DNA of 64,000 bases from UBA2589 sp038120095 (GTDB lineage: Bacteria; Gemmatimonadota; Gemmatimonadetes; Longimicrobiales; Gaopeijiaceae). Where the stretch lies: NCBI GenBank assembly GCA_038120095.1, contig JAYOKZ010000014.1, positions 7,706 through 71,705 on the forward strand, written 5' to 3'. Position numbers and translations under genes: made by a program. Shown piece after piece: positions 15,032-23,848 of the stretch (its first letter is position 1; each line of letters opens with the position of its first letter). The notes beneath the pieces are model-generated. The model was not told the origin of the DNA, did not search any database, and saw only the letters and a list, made by a program, of their open reading frames with translations.

Positions 15032-16906
15032 ATGCGGGCCAGATACGATGTCCTGGTCGTCGGGGGAGGGCATGCGGGAGTGGAAGCGGCGGCGGCCGCT
15101 GCTCGGGCCGGCGTGAACACGATCCTGATTTCGCCCGACCTGTCGAGAATCGGTCAGATGAGCTGCAATCCGGCGATCGGGGGTGTGGCGAAGGGTGTGG
15201 TGGCACGAGAGGTAGACGCTCTCGGTGGTGTGATGGGCCAGGCCACGGACGCATCAAGGATTCAGTTTCGCATGCTGAACCGCTCGAAGGGCCCGGCCGT
15301 CTGGGGGCCACGGGCGCAGTGTGATCGATCGATGTATCCGGTCGCCGTTCGGCGTGTGCTCGACGGGCTGCCGTCTCTTCACCTCTTTCAGGAGATGGTC
15401 GCTGATCTGCTGGTGGATCGTGGGCGGGTCGTGGGTGTTCGTACGCGTGGGGGTCTCGAGTTTCACAGCGAGTGTGTCGTGATCACCACGGGAACGTTCC
15501 TGCGTGGACGGATCCACGTGGGGGGTGAACCGGGAGTCGAGGCGGGGAGAGATGGGGAGGCTCCGTCCGTGGAGCTTGCGAGGGGCCTCGAGGGCCTGGG
15601 GCTTCAGGTTGCGCGTTTCAAGACGGGAACCCCTCCGCGCGTGGATGGACGGTCGGTCGACTTCAGCAGGACCGAGCGTCAGGATGGCGACGACTCCGTG
15701 TACAGGTTCGCGGCTTATGCGCAAGAACGGATCCCGGATCAGCTTCCGTGCTGGATTACGTACAGTGGTGATGCGCTCAAGGAGGTCGTCACCGAGAACC
15801 TTCAGCGCAGCGCGCTATATGGCGGTGAGATCGCCGGCAGGGGGCCACGGTATTGTCCGTCCATCGAGGACAAGATCGTCCGATTTCCTGATGCGCCGAG
15901 ACACCAGGTCTTTCTCGAGCCGGAGGGCTTGAATACGACCGAGCTCTACGTGAACGGTATGTCGACCTCGCTCCCCGCGGACGTTCAGCTCCAGTTTCTT
16001 CGCACGATCCCGGGGCTCGAAGAAGTCGTCATGACCAAAGTTGGTTATGCCATCGAGTACGATTATTTCCCGCCGCACCAGCTGAATCACTCACTGGAAT
16101 TGCGGGCGCACCCCGGCCTTTTTCTGGCGGGGCAGATCAATGGTACGACGGGATATGAAGAGGCTGCAGGGCAGGGGATCGTTGCTGGCATGAATGCCGC
16201 GCTTCGCGCGAGGGGTGAGGACGCATTCGTTCTGGAGCGTGATCAGGCGTACATCGGGGTGCTGATCGATGATCTCGTGACGAGAGGGGTCGACGAGCCT
16301 TATCGGCTCTTCACCTCACGAGCAGAGTTCCGCCTGCTGCTTCGTCAGGACAATGCACCGAGACGTCTCGGCATGTTGGCCCGCGATCGGGGGTTCCTGA
16401 CCGGCGCGCAGGATGAGGCACTGAGCCGGCGAATCGCCGAGGAGGACCGGATCCTCGTATGGTTCGGAGAAACCTCGGTCGGACCGGCCGAGGTTCAGTC
16501 GATGCTCATGGACGTAGGTTCGAGCCCGATCCAGCAGAAGATGCGGGCGGTGGACCTGCTCAAGCGGCCTGGAGTCAGCGCGCGCTCCCTCGTCAGCCTT
16601 GCGGACGAGCCTCCAAGCGGGGAATTGGCGGACGAGATCCTCGCGGCGGTGGAGGTAGAGCTGAAGTATGCTGGATATGTTGAGCGCGAGCGGGCGCGAG
16701 CGATGAAGCTGAGGAGCCAGGCTGCTTTTCTGCTCGATCCGGAGCTCCCCTACATGGAATTCGTCACGGTGTCATGGGAGGCGAGGGAGAAGCTGAGTGT
16801 CGTGCGCCCGGGGTCGCTTGCTCAGGCGGGCAGGATCCCGGGGGTTTCCCCTGCTGATTTGCAGAACCTCATGCTCGAGGTCAGGAAGCTTCGGGCGACC
16901 CTGTAA
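15032..16906 (+). CDS. mnmG: tRNA uridine-5-carboxymethylaminomethyl modification enzyme MnmG
   Basis: The FAD-dependent partner of MnmE in wobble-uridine modification. The 624 residues begin with the dinucleotide fold DVLVVGGGHAGVEAAAAAAR. They continue with IGQMSCNPAIGGVAKG, the substrate-region motif YCPSIEDKIVRF, and GQINGTTGYEEAAGQG, all standard for MnmG/GidA. ATG 15032 follows a good GGGGAGG ribosome-binding site; the GTG one codon earlier is a less likely start. rsmG, which often follows, is absent. Two parS sites lie just downstream. Confidence 0.96.
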   Translation: MRARYDVLVVGGGHAGVEAAAAAARAGVNTILISPDLSRIGQMSCNPAIGGVAKGVVAREVDALGGVMGQATDASRIQFRMLNRSKGPAVWGPRAQCDRSMYPVAVRRVLDGLPSLHLFQEMVADLLVDRGRVVGVRTRGGLEFHSECVVITTGTFLRGRIHVGGEPGVEAGRDGEAPSVELARGLEGLGLQVARFKTGTPPRVDGRSVDFSRTERQDGDDSVYRFAAYAQERIPDQLPCWITYSGDALKEVVTENLQRSALYGGEIAGRGPRYCPSIEDKIVRFPDAPRHQVFLEPEGLNTTELYVNGMSTSLPADVQLQFLRTIPGLEEVVMTKVGYAIEYDYFPPHQLNHSLELRAHPGLFLAGQINGTTGYEEAAGQGIVAGMNAALRARGEDAFVLERDQAYIGVLIDDLVTRGVDEPYRLFTSRAEFRLLLRQDNAPRRLGMLARDRGFLTGAQDEALSRRIAEEDRILVWFGETSVGPAEVQSMLMDVGSSPIQQKMRAVDLLKRPGVSARSLVSLADEPPSGELADEILAAVEVELKYAGYVERERARAMKLRSQAAFLLDPELPYMEFVTVSWEAREKLSVVRPGSLAQAGRIPGVSPADLQNLMLEVRKLRATL

Positions 16907-16953
16907 GCGACCCCGTCGATCTCGGACGTGCCCCGTCCCTGCGAGCGGCACCT

Positions 16954-16969
16954 CGTTTCACGTGAAACA
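16954..16969. promoter_or_regulatory. parS: parS site (ParB-binding), one mismatch
   Basis: CGTTTCACGTGAAACA matches the 16-bp parS consensus TGTTTCACGTGAAACA except for the first base. It lies 48 nt after mnmG and about 710 nt upstream of parA. It is expected to be a loading site for the parB product. Confidence 0.9.
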
Positions 16970-17010
16970 CGACCTGCTGTGGCGTGCCGGTATACCTCTA
17001 CCGTCTGTTG

Positions 17011-17026
17011 TGTTTCACGTGAAACA
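17011..17026. promoter_or_regulatory. parS: parS site (ParB-binding), perfect palindrome
   Basis: TGTTTCACGTGAAACA is a perfect copy of the parS palindrome, 57 bp from the first site. It lies in the short space between mnmG and the 3' end of the minus-strand lipoprotein gene, close to the origin as expected for centromere sites. Confidence 0.95.
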
Positions 17027-17031
17027 GACCC

Positions 17032-17520
17032 TCAGCGTTTTCGCATCTCCATGACGAGCGTCGCGGGGTCGTCGACGGTGTCGAGATTGAAGTCCCAATC
17101 CGTCGGCCCCTCGAGGCGAACGTTGTCGGCCGATGTGAACTGGTATGTTCGCGTAACCGGATCAGCATTGTTGGGTCGCAGCGTTACGACGCCTGCGCTT
17201 ACCTCCATCGCTCCGAACTCCGTGAAGGGTGTCCCCCCGAAGGCGATCGTGGACTGATAATTCCCACTCTCATAGATCGAGATGTACGAGACTCCGTTCT
17301 CGAGCAGATCCACGACGATCGATGTGTCAGCTACGCTCCGAATCGTGAGCACGGTCGCATCCCAGGTTCCGACGAATGGCTCGAGAAGGGGGTTCGCGCT
17401 GGGCGCGACAGGCGTCTCCCCGGGAGCGCACGCCGCTGAGAAGGCTGCAAGCGCCAGGATGAGGGCCTGGAAGCCACGCCTTGAGCGTGCGGCCAGGCGA
17501 GCGAAATGCGCTGGAAACAA
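17032..17520 (-). CDS. Putative lipoprotein, unknown function
   Basis: The 162-residue protein starts with a basic N-terminus and a hydrophobic stretch (FQALILALAAFSAAC). It ends in a cysteine that could be lipidated, although SAAC is not a perfect lipobox. The rest looks like a small beta-rich domain (LEPFVGTWDATVLTI, then GAMEVSAGVVTLRP), similar in feel to lipocalin-type lipoproteins. The TTG start at 17520 has GAGG 7 nt upstream. It interrupts the usual mnmG-to-parA layout on the opposite strand, and its stop is only 5 nt from a parS site. Confidence 0.65.
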   Translation of the reverse strand: MFPAHFARLAARSRRGFQALILALAAFSAACAPGETPVAPSANPLLEPFVGTWDATVLTIRSVADTSIVVDLLENGVSYISIYESGNYQSTIAFGGTPFTEFGAMEVSAGVVTLRPNNADPVTRTYQFTSADNVRLEGPTDWDFNLDTVDDPATLVMEMRKR

Positions 17521-17680
17521 TGATCGACCTCACTTTCTGGTGGGCGAGACACTCCTTTGTCCCCGGGCTCCGACACAAGCTCAAAACCGTGCCCGTGCGG
17601 GTCAAGGATTTTTTCTGTTTCGTCCCGCCGTTCGTCCTGTCTATATTCTCGGCCCCCGCCGAACCTTCAACGCCGTGTGA

Positions 17681-18484
17681 ATGTCTCACGTTATTGCGAT
17701 CGCGAACCAGAAAGGTGGCGTTGGAAAAACGACGACCGCCATCAACCTCGGCGCCTCCCTGGCCGTTGCAGAAAAGCGGACCCTCGTCCTCGACATTGAT
17801 CCCCAGGGCAATGCGACGAGTGGCCTCGGTGTCGAAGATCCGTCGTCCCGGGCGAACATCTACCGAGTGCTCATCGGTCAGGCGGAACTCGAGGACGCGA
17901 TTGTCGAAGGGGTGCATTTTTCACACCTCGACGTGGTCCCCTCTACCCGCGACCTGGTCGGCGCGGAAATCGAGCTCGTCCCGGCGTTCAGCCGGGAGAC
18001 GATCCTTCGCCGGGCTCTTGAAACGGTGAGAGATCGGTATGACTTCATTCTCGTTGATTGTCCGCCATCCCTTGGGCTCCTCACCGTCAACACCCTCACG
18101 GCTGCCGACTCTGTTCTCATTCCGATCCAATGCGAATTCTATGCGCTCGAGGGCTTGAGTCAGTTACTCAACACGATTCGCCTGGTGCAGCGGGGCCTCA
18201 ACCCCGGGCTCGACGTGGAAGGCGTGCTTCTGACCATGTACGACAAGAGGCTGAACCTCTCCCGTCAGGTCAGCTCGGAGGCCCGTGAGTACTTTGGTCC
18301 CAAGGTGTACAGGGCGGCGATCCCCAGAAATGTGCGGCTGGCGGAGGCTCCCAGTTTCGGGCTGCCCATCGTTCAATACGATGTGGTGTCTCACGGCGCG
18401 CAGGCCTATCTCGCCCTCGCAAACGAAGTGATCGCGCGCCGGGCGCGCGCGGGTTCTGCCACGCACGCCGGGGCGACCTCATGA
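17681..18484 (+). CDS. parA: Chromosome-partitioning ATPase ParA (Soj)
   Basis: A Walker-type ATPase that forms nucleoid gradients pulling ParB-parS complexes apart. The 267 residues have the deviant Walker A KGGVGKTTT at residues 11-19, the LVLDIDPQGNATSGL motif, and the ILVDCPPSLGLLT segment. The N-terminus is short, as in chromosomal Soj-type ParA rather than plasmid types. The ATG at 17681 directly precedes the conserved region. It overlaps parB by 4 nt, and the two parS sites are just upstream of this locus. Confidence 0.96.
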   Translation: MSHVIAIANQKGGVGKTTTAINLGASLAVAEKRTLVLDIDPQGNATSGLGVEDPSSRANIYRVLIGQAELEDAIVEGVHFSHLDVVPSTRDLVGAEIELVPAFSRETILRRALETVRDRYDFILVDCPPSLGLLTVNTLTAADSVLIPIQCEFYALEGLSQLLNTIRLVQRGLNPGLDVEGVLLTMYDKRLNLSRQVSSEAREYFGPKVYRAAIPRNVRLAEAPSFGLPIVQYDVVSHGAQAYLALANEVIARRARAGSATHAGATS

Positions 18485-19359
18485 CGCGCGATCGTCTCGG
18501 CAAGGGGCTGGGCGCTCTCCTCGGCGAATATCTCGAGCCTGAGGTTCGCGAAGGTGACGTTCGGACCATCGCCCTCGGTGCTGTCGTTCCCAACCCCGTC
18601 CAGCCCCGTCGGGTTTTCACCGACGTTGAACTGGAGAATCTCACCGCGTCGATCCGGGAGAACGGACTTCTGCAGCCCCTGGTCGTGCGCCCCGCGCCCG
18701 GTACCGCGGATCGTTTTGAGTTGGTGGCGGGCGAGCGACGTTATCGCGCACTCCGTCGACTCGACTGGTCGGAGGTACCGGTCGTCGTGCGCGACGCCGA
18801 TGACGAGACGCTTCTCGTTCTGGCGCTCGTGGAAAACCTTCAGCGAGAGGCCCTGAATCCGCTCGAGGAGGCCGAGGGGTACGAGTCCCTCGCCCAGCGC
18901 TTCGACATGAAGCACGCCGACATCGCCAAGGCCGTGGGGAAGGACCGCTCCACCGTCGCAAACCTCGTCCGCCTGCTCAAGTTGCCGATATCCATCCGGA
19001 CGTTGCTGGAATCTGGAGAGCTCTCGCAGGGGCATGGTCGGGCTCTCCTGTCTGTCGAAGATCCGGTCGCAGCAGCTGAATTGGCGCGCCGTGCCTCGAA
19101 AGAAGGGTGGTCGGTACGGGAGATGGAGCGCCGGGTTGCCGCCGCATCGGGTTCACGGCGGGTGCGCAAGCCACACGCGAAGGATCCGGTGGTACGAGCC
19201 CTGGAGGAAGCGCTGCAGGAGTATCTTGGCACCCGTGTTCAGGTGAAGCCCGGTCGCTCCGGCAAGGGGCTGATCGAGATCCAATACCACGGACCGGAAG
19301 ATTTTGAGCGCATCTTCGAGCAGGTGACGGGACGACCGGTCCGAGACGTGGTCGAGTGA
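18481..19359 (+). CDS. parB: Chromosome-partitioning protein ParB (Spo0J)
   Basis: The CTP-dependent clamp that loads at parS and spreads. The 292 residues begin RDRLGKGLGALLGEY, the usual ParA-stimulating N-terminus. They continue with the CTP-binding region ENGLLQPLVVRP and GERRYRALRR, the LVENLQRE motif, and a helix-turn-helix (HADIAKAVGKDRSTVANLVR). A C-terminal dimerisation domain ends the protein. The ATG overlaps the parA stop. The gene ends in a GTGA overlap with the M23 peptidase. Confidence 0.96.
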   Translation: MTRDRLGKGLGALLGEYLEPEVREGDVRTIALGAVVPNPVQPRRVFTDVELENLTASIRENGLLQPLVVRPAPGTADRFELVAGERRYRALRRLDWSEVPVVVRDADDETLLVLALVENLQREALNPLEEAEGYESLAQRFDMKHADIAKAVGKDRSTVANLVRLLKLPISIRTLLESGELSQGHGRALLSVEDPVAAAELARRASKEGWSVREMERRVAAASGSRRVRKPHAKDPVVRALEEALQEYLGTRVQVKPGRSGKGLIEIQYHGPEDFERIFEQVTGRPVRDVVE

Positions 19360-20138
19360 CCCCTTCAGGCTCGGGTCGGAAGCTCAACGTCGTCGTGGTT
19401 CCCGACGGAGGCCACGACACACGCTCCTTCGACATCTCGTATCGCATGCTTGGAGCGCTCGCCGTCGCTGGCTTGACGATCTGCCTTGCGCTCACTGTCA
19501 TGGCGGGGACCTGGTGGTACCTGGCGGCCCGCGCGGCGCGTGTCCCGCAGCTTGAGCGAGAGGTGGCGGACATGGCCCGTGATGGAGCCCGTGTTCAGGC
19601 TCTGGTGCAGCGCCTCGAAGCGATCGAGGATCAGTATTCGACGATTCGGAGTATGTTCGGTGCCGCGCAGGTCGATGAGCTGAGTGGTGTCTGGCTACCA
19701 CCGGCGGCAACGGACCGACGGGCTGAAGGAAACCCCCGACCGCCCCTGGGTCCCACGCGACCCGCAACCTGGCCACTGGCCGAGCGGGGATTCGTCACGC
19801 AGCAACTCTATGCGGGTGATGAAGGCGACCACCCGGGACTCGACATCGCGGTACCGTCGGAATCCTACATCCGCGCTGCCGGCGGAGGTACGGTGCTCGA
19901 GGCGTCGGAGGATGCGGTGTACGGCCGATACGTCGTCATTGACCATGGCGAAGGCACCACCACACTCTACGGTCACGCGTCTATGACCTTCGTTCACGTC
20001 GGTCAGCAGGTGCGTGAGCGGCAGCTCATTGCTCTGACCGGTTCTACCGGCCGTTCGACGGCGCCGCACCTGCACTTCGAGGTGGTGGTGAATGGTGAGC
20101 CGGTGGATCCGCTCACATATGTGGAGCAGCCGGGGTAA
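19356..20138 (+). CDS. Membrane-anchored M23 (LytM) peptidoglycan endopeptidase
   Basis: The 260-residue protein has a cytoplasmic N-terminus of about 30 residues and one membrane helix (MLGALAVAGLTICLALTVMA). A short coiled-coil-like stretch follows (LEREVADMARDGARVQALVQ, to about residue 95), then a periplasmic M23 domain. Zinc ligands are visible in HPGLDI (HxxxD) and PHLHFE (HxH), and YGHAS is also present, so the peptidase should be active. The GTG start overlaps the parB stop. It is followed by a bactofilin gene, and membrane-anchored M23 peptidases are known partners of bactofilins. This suggests local cell-wall remodelling. Confidence 0.88.
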   Translation: MTPSGSGRKLNVVVVPDGGHDTRSFDISYRMLGALAVAGLTICLALTVMAGTWWYLAARAARVPQLEREVADMARDGARVQALVQRLEAIEDQYSTIRSMFGAAQVDELSGVWLPPAATDRRAEGNPRPPLGPTRPATWPLAERGFVTQQLYAGDEGDHPGLDIAVPSESYIRAAGGGTVLEASEDAVYGRYVVIDHGEGTTTLYGHASMTFVHVGQQVRERQLIALTGSTGRSTAPHLHFEVVVNGEPVDPLTYVEQPG

Positions 20139-20249
20139 CCACGGAGCAGGTCCCTCTCGTCCTCGGGCTCGCGAAGGTCTCGACCCCGTGGTCCGGCTGG
20201 AAGCCGCTCCTCTACATTGCAACGTACAATTCAGTCGACAGGGGTGAGC

Positions 20250-20675
20250 ATGGCGCGCGAACGCAGCAACAACTCGTCATCGTCGGAGGCGGTGATCTCG
20301 ATCATCGGCCCGGGCATGACGGTCGTCGGCAACTGTGAAAGCGATGGAACGATTCGCGTCGAGGGCACCATCCAGGGCACGGTGAAGGCTGGAAAAGCTG
20401 TCGTGATCGGCAAGCATGGCCTCGTGTCCGGGGACATCACGACTCAGGATGCCGTCATCTCGGGAAGGGTTCAGGGCACCGTTGTCGCCGCATCCCGCCT
20501 CGAGGTACAAGCCACCAGTTTCATCGAGGGCGAGGTGCACACCCGCCGACTGCAGCTCGAGGAGGGTGCCGTTCTCAACGGCTCCGTCCATATGGGCGCC
20601 GATCGCGTGGACTCGGTCCCCCCCGGCGCGCCACGCACCGACACTCTCTCTTCTGACGGTCGACCGCGTCCCTAG
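20250..20675 (+). CDS. Bactofilin
   Basis: A cytoskeletal polymer-forming protein (bactofilin family) of 141 residues. The central beta-helix repeats run from SIIGPGMTVVGNCESDGTIR through VEGTIQGTVKAGKAVVIGKH to VEGEV- and NGSV-type turns. The tails are short and disordered, Ser-rich at the N-terminus and Pro/Asp-rich at the C-terminus. ATG 20250 gives a normal start; an upstream in-frame start would add 11 unlikely residues. It follows the parA-parB-M23 operon after 111 nt, a context that fits a polar or envelope-shaping scaffold. Confidence 0.92.
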   Translation: MARERSNNSSSSEAVISIIGPGMTVVGNCESDGTIRVEGTIQGTVKAGKAVVIGKHGLVSGDITTQDAVISGRVQGTVVAASRLEVQATSFIEGEVHTRRLQLEEGAVLNGSVHMGADRVDSVPPGAPRTDTLSSDGRPRP

Positions 20676-20774
20676 CTTCTCCACCGGTGTCGAGCCTCGG
20701 TTGCGCATCGGCTGCAGACCTGATTTCCACATTGTCAACACGAGGACCTCTCCCCTGCTAGCCCCTGAGAACCA

Positions 20775-21536
20775 ATGAAACTGGAATCTCTGCTCCAATA
20801 TCTGAACCATTGGCTCCAGGTCGGTGATCATCCTGACTACCCGAATGCGCTGAACGGCCTTCAGGTCGGAGGCCCGCCGGACGTCACCACGGTCGTCACG
20901 GCGGTGGATGCTTCAGAGGCGTCGATCATCGCGGCCGCGGAACTGGGCGCCGACCTGATGATCGTGCACCATGGCCTGTTCTGGGGGGGGCTCGAGCCGA
21001 TCACAGGGCGGCATGAGCGTCGCATTCGGGCCCTCATGGCGGCCGATGTCGCCCTCTACAGTGTACATCTACCGCTGGATTCTCACGTCGAAGTCGGGAA
21101 TTGCGCGCTTCTCGCTGCCGCGATCGACCTGGAGGTCCAGGGTCGATTCGGCGCCTACAAGGGGCGGGACATCGGGGTGTGGGGCACACTCGAGAGCCCT
21201 GTGTCGGCGGAAACGCTGCAACGTTCGGTCGCGACGGCGCTGGGGGGCGGTGAGGTTCACGCCCTGCCAGGGGGACCCGAGCTCATCCGGTCGGTCGGCG
21301 TGATGACTGGCGGTGGCGGATCGTATATTCGAGAGGCCGCGAATGTCGGGCTGGACGCATATGTAACCGGTGAAGGCGCCCATCACTCGTTTTTCGATGC
21401 GGCAGAGTTCGGAATACATGTTTTGTTTGGGGGTCACTACGCGACCGAAACGTTCGGTGTTCGTGCCGTGGGTGAGCACCTCGCGGATCGTTTCGGTCTC
21501 CAGGTACACTTCCTCGACCAACCCACGGGCTTATGA
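20775..21536 (+). CDS. Nif3-like dinuclear metal-binding protein
   Basis: A NIF3/YbgI family protein that forms hexamers with a two-metal centre. Proposed roles include GTP cyclohydrolase I-like or phosphatase-type hydrolysis, but the true function is unsettled. The 253 residues show the metal-binding motif IVHHGLFWG near the N-terminus, SVHLPLDSH in the middle, and TGEGAHH plus GGHYATE at the C-terminus. The length matches the short bacterial form. It overlaps the downstream histidine kinase gene by 4 nt, an uncommon partnership. Confidence 0.9.
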   Translation: MKLESLLQYLNHWLQVGDHPDYPNALNGLQVGGPPDVTTVVTAVDASEASIIAAAELGADLMIVHHGLFWGGLEPITGRHERRIRALMAADVALYSVHLPLDSHVEVGNCALLAAAIDLEVQGRFGAYKGRDIGVWGTLESPVSAETLQRSVATALGGGEVHALPGGPELIRSVGVMTGGGGSYIREAANVGLDAYVTGEGAHHSFFDAAEFGIHVLFGGHYATETFGVRAVGEHLADRFGLQVHFLDQPTGL

Positions 21537-23410
21537 GTTACCCGTTCGACCCCGCCCTCTTCCTGGTCAGCGGGCCGCTGGTGCCTCTCGTGATGGACCC
21601 GGCGACCGAACGGGTCCTGTGGGTGGGCCCCCAATCGAGCGATCTGCTGGGCTACGAGCTGGCCGACTGGACCCGGGAGACCTTCTGGGACGAAGTGGTG
21701 CTTGAGGAAGATCGGACAGAAGTTCGTGACATTCGCGCCCGCGGTGTCGTGGAGGGCGCTGACGTCACCGTGGACTACCGGGTCCGAGCGGCCAACGGTG
21801 CGGTGGTGTGGCTTACGGAGGTCGGTCGGGTTGCCCCCTTCGGCGATGAGACTCGGCTGCACGCCTATCTGATGGACGTGTCCGACCGGAAGATGCGGGA
21901 AGTCGCTCTGTGGCGCAGGGAAGAGCGCAGCCGGTCGATGCTGCTCAATGCTCCCGATGCGATGGTCGTGACGGATCTGGAAGGACGGATTGTCGACATG
22001 AACGACCAGGCCGTCCGTCTTTTTCAGTATGACGTATCCGAGGTGGTCGGTTCCAGTCTGACACCGATGGTGAGTGAACGCTTCCGGCAGCAGTTTACGG
22101 ACATTCACGAAGGCTTTGACGACACGACGGATCGACGATCACTCGTCGTGGGCAAGGCATTTTCGATCGAATCGCGTGACGGTTCCGAGATTCCGGTGGA
22201 GCTGGGCATGAGTCTCGTGCAGGCCTCGGACGGTTCGGTGCAGATCCTGAACACGTTTCGTGACCTGACCGCCAGACGGCGCGTGGAGGCTCGGGTGCGT
22301 TCCCACGAGCGGTCGATCCGGACGGTCGACCACGTGCTTCCCGCCATGGTATGCCTCGTGGATCGGAACGAACGATTCCGCTTCGTGAACGAGGCGTACG
22401 CGATGTGGAATGGCTGGCAACGTCACCAGATGGAGGGAAGGCAAGTTCGTGAGGTCGTGCGCGAGTCGGTGTACGAAGACCTGGCTCCCATGATCTCCGC
22501 GGCCCTCGAAGGGGAAGCGAGTCACGTGCGCGCGGATGTGGTCGACCCCGACGGGGTGCTCCGCTTTCTCGATGTGAGCTTCGTTCCCCAATTCGATGAA
22601 GGCGACGCTGTTGATGGCTTTGTTGCAGTTTTCTTCGACGTCGGGACAGAGGTCGAAGCTGAACACGCAGATCGAGTTCACCGAGAAGAGCTCGCACGCA
22701 TCGCGCGGGTGGCCACCTTGGGCGAACTCGCTGCCTCGATCGCGCACGAGCTGAACCAGCCTCTCTCGGCCGTCGTTGCGAATGCAAACGCGGCGTCACG
22801 GTTTCTCGCTGCTGACCCACCGGATCTCAGGGAGGTCCGCGACGCGCTGACGGATGTTGCGGAGGACGCCGCCCGAGCGGGGGACGTCATCGCCAGCATG
22901 CGGCAGCTCCTTGAACGCGGCGAGGTCGACCATCACCCGCTCGACCTTCGATCCGTCCTGGTCGACGTGGCGGAACTGCTACGCAGCGAGGCCATCATGC
23001 GAGGCGTGAGCCTCGAGATCCCGGAGGCCGGACCTGTGGATCTCCGCGTGGCCGGCCACCGGGGTCAACTGACGCAGGTGTTCCTGAATCTCGTCATGAA
23101 CGCTATCGACTCGACGTGCCGTCTCCCGGCGCCACCGCGGACAGTGTCCATTCTCGCCCACGTTCAAGATGGCGTCGTGGAGGTTCAGGTTTGCGACAAT
23201 GGGGCAGGTCTTCCTGCTGACGATGTCGAAAAGCTTTTCGAGCCCTTCGTCTCCGGAAGACCGGACGGTCTGGGTATGGGGCTCACGATCAGTCGAAGCA
23301 TCGCGGAGACGCACGGAGGCCAACTGACCGCTGAGCGTCCCGTCGAGGGCGGCGCCCGGCTGTGTCTTCGTCTTCCGCTCCTCGAAGACACACCGGATGG
23401 CGATTCCTGA
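21533..23410 (+). CDS. PAS-domain sensor histidine kinase (FixL/NtrB-like)
   Basis: The 625-residue protein has no clear membrane segment, so it is probably cytosolic. It has three PAS-like domains (about residues 10-125, 130-250 and 265-380) and a HisKA domain with phospho-accepting His405 in SIAHELNQPLSAV. An HATPase domain follows, with NLVMNAIDS (N box), VCDNGAGLP (G1) and GLGMGLTISRSI (G2). The SIAHELNQPL form is typical of the FixL/DctB/NtrB group. The ATG overlaps the Nif3 stop. A single receiver protein gene follows at 57 nt and is the likely phosphorylation partner. The signal is unknown. Confidence 0.92.
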   Translation: MSYPFDPALFLVSGPLVPLVMDPATERVLWVGPQSSDLLGYELADWTRETFWDEVVLEEDRTEVRDIRARGVVEGADVTVDYRVRAANGAVVWLTEVGRVAPFGDETRLHAYLMDVSDRKMREVALWRREERSRSMLLNAPDAMVVTDLEGRIVDMNDQAVRLFQYDVSEVVGSSLTPMVSERFRQQFTDIHEGFDDTTDRRSLVVGKAFSIESRDGSEIPVELGMSLVQASDGSVQILNTFRDLTARRRVEARVRSHERSIRTVDHVLPAMVCLVDRNERFRFVNEAYAMWNGWQRHQMEGRQVREVVRESVYEDLAPMISAALEGEASHVRADVVDPDGVLRFLDVSFVPQFDEGDAVDGFVAVFFDVGTEVEAEHADRVHREELARIARVATLGELAASIAHELNQPLSAVVANANAASRFLAADPPDLREVRDALTDVAEDAARAGDVIASMRQLLERGEVDHHPLDLRSVLVDVAELLRSEAIMRGVSLEIPEAGPVDLRVAGHRGQLTQVFLNLVMNAIDSTCRLPAPPRTVSILAHVQDGVVEVQVCDNGAGLPADDVEKLFEPFVSGRPDGLGMGLTISRSIAETHGGQLTAERPVEGGARLCLRLPLLEDTPDGDS

Positions 23411-23467
23411 CACTGCGTTCGAGTCTGTCCTGCGCTCTACCGCGTCGATGAATCACGGGGTCGGTTG

Positions 23468-23848
23468 ATGCGCCGCTTCAGCGGGCCTGTCGCGGTCGTT
23501 GATGATGATCCGTCCGTCCGGCGTGCCCTTACACGGCTGTTGCGGTCGGTCGGGGTGCTTGCGAGCAGTCACGCGTCCGGACTGGACTTCCTCGAGTCTA
23601 GGGCGATTCACGACGTCGATTGCCTCGTCCTCGATGTCCACATGCCGGGACTGTCAGGCCTCGAGGTGCTCGATGCCGTCCGTGTGGCCTCTTCGAAGCT
23701 GCCGGTCGTGCTCATGACGGGCCGGTCCGAAGCGGATTTCGAGGTGCGGGCCCTGGAAGCAGGGGCCTCTGCTCTCCTGACCAAGCCCTTTTCGGACGCA
23801 ACCTTTTTTGCGGCATTGAGCGAGGCGACGGGGCAGTCCGTCCCCTGA
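23468..23848 (+). CDS. Stand-alone response-regulator receiver protein
   Basis: The 126 residues form only a receiver domain. It has the acidic pocket VVDDDPS near the N-terminus, phospho-acceptor Asp56 in LVLDVHMPGLSG, a conserved threonine in LMTGRS, and the lysine in LLTKPFSD. The sequence is closest in style to the N-terminal half of FixJ/TodT-type regulators, but no output domain follows before the stop. TTG at 23465 is an alternative start one codon earlier. It probably relays phosphate from the kinase immediately upstream to another protein. Confidence 0.88.
   Translation: MRRFSGPVAVVDDDPSVRRALTRLLRSVGVLASSHASGLDFLESRAIHDVDCLVLDVHMPGLSGLEVLDAVRVASSKLPVVLMTGRSEADFEVRALEAGASALLTKPFSDATFFAALSEATGQSVP

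Noticed and set aside
16907..17031. The two TTTCACGTGAAA palindromes as a short repeat or CRISPR remnant
   Set aside because: They match the parS consensus and lie beside parAB, which explains them fully.
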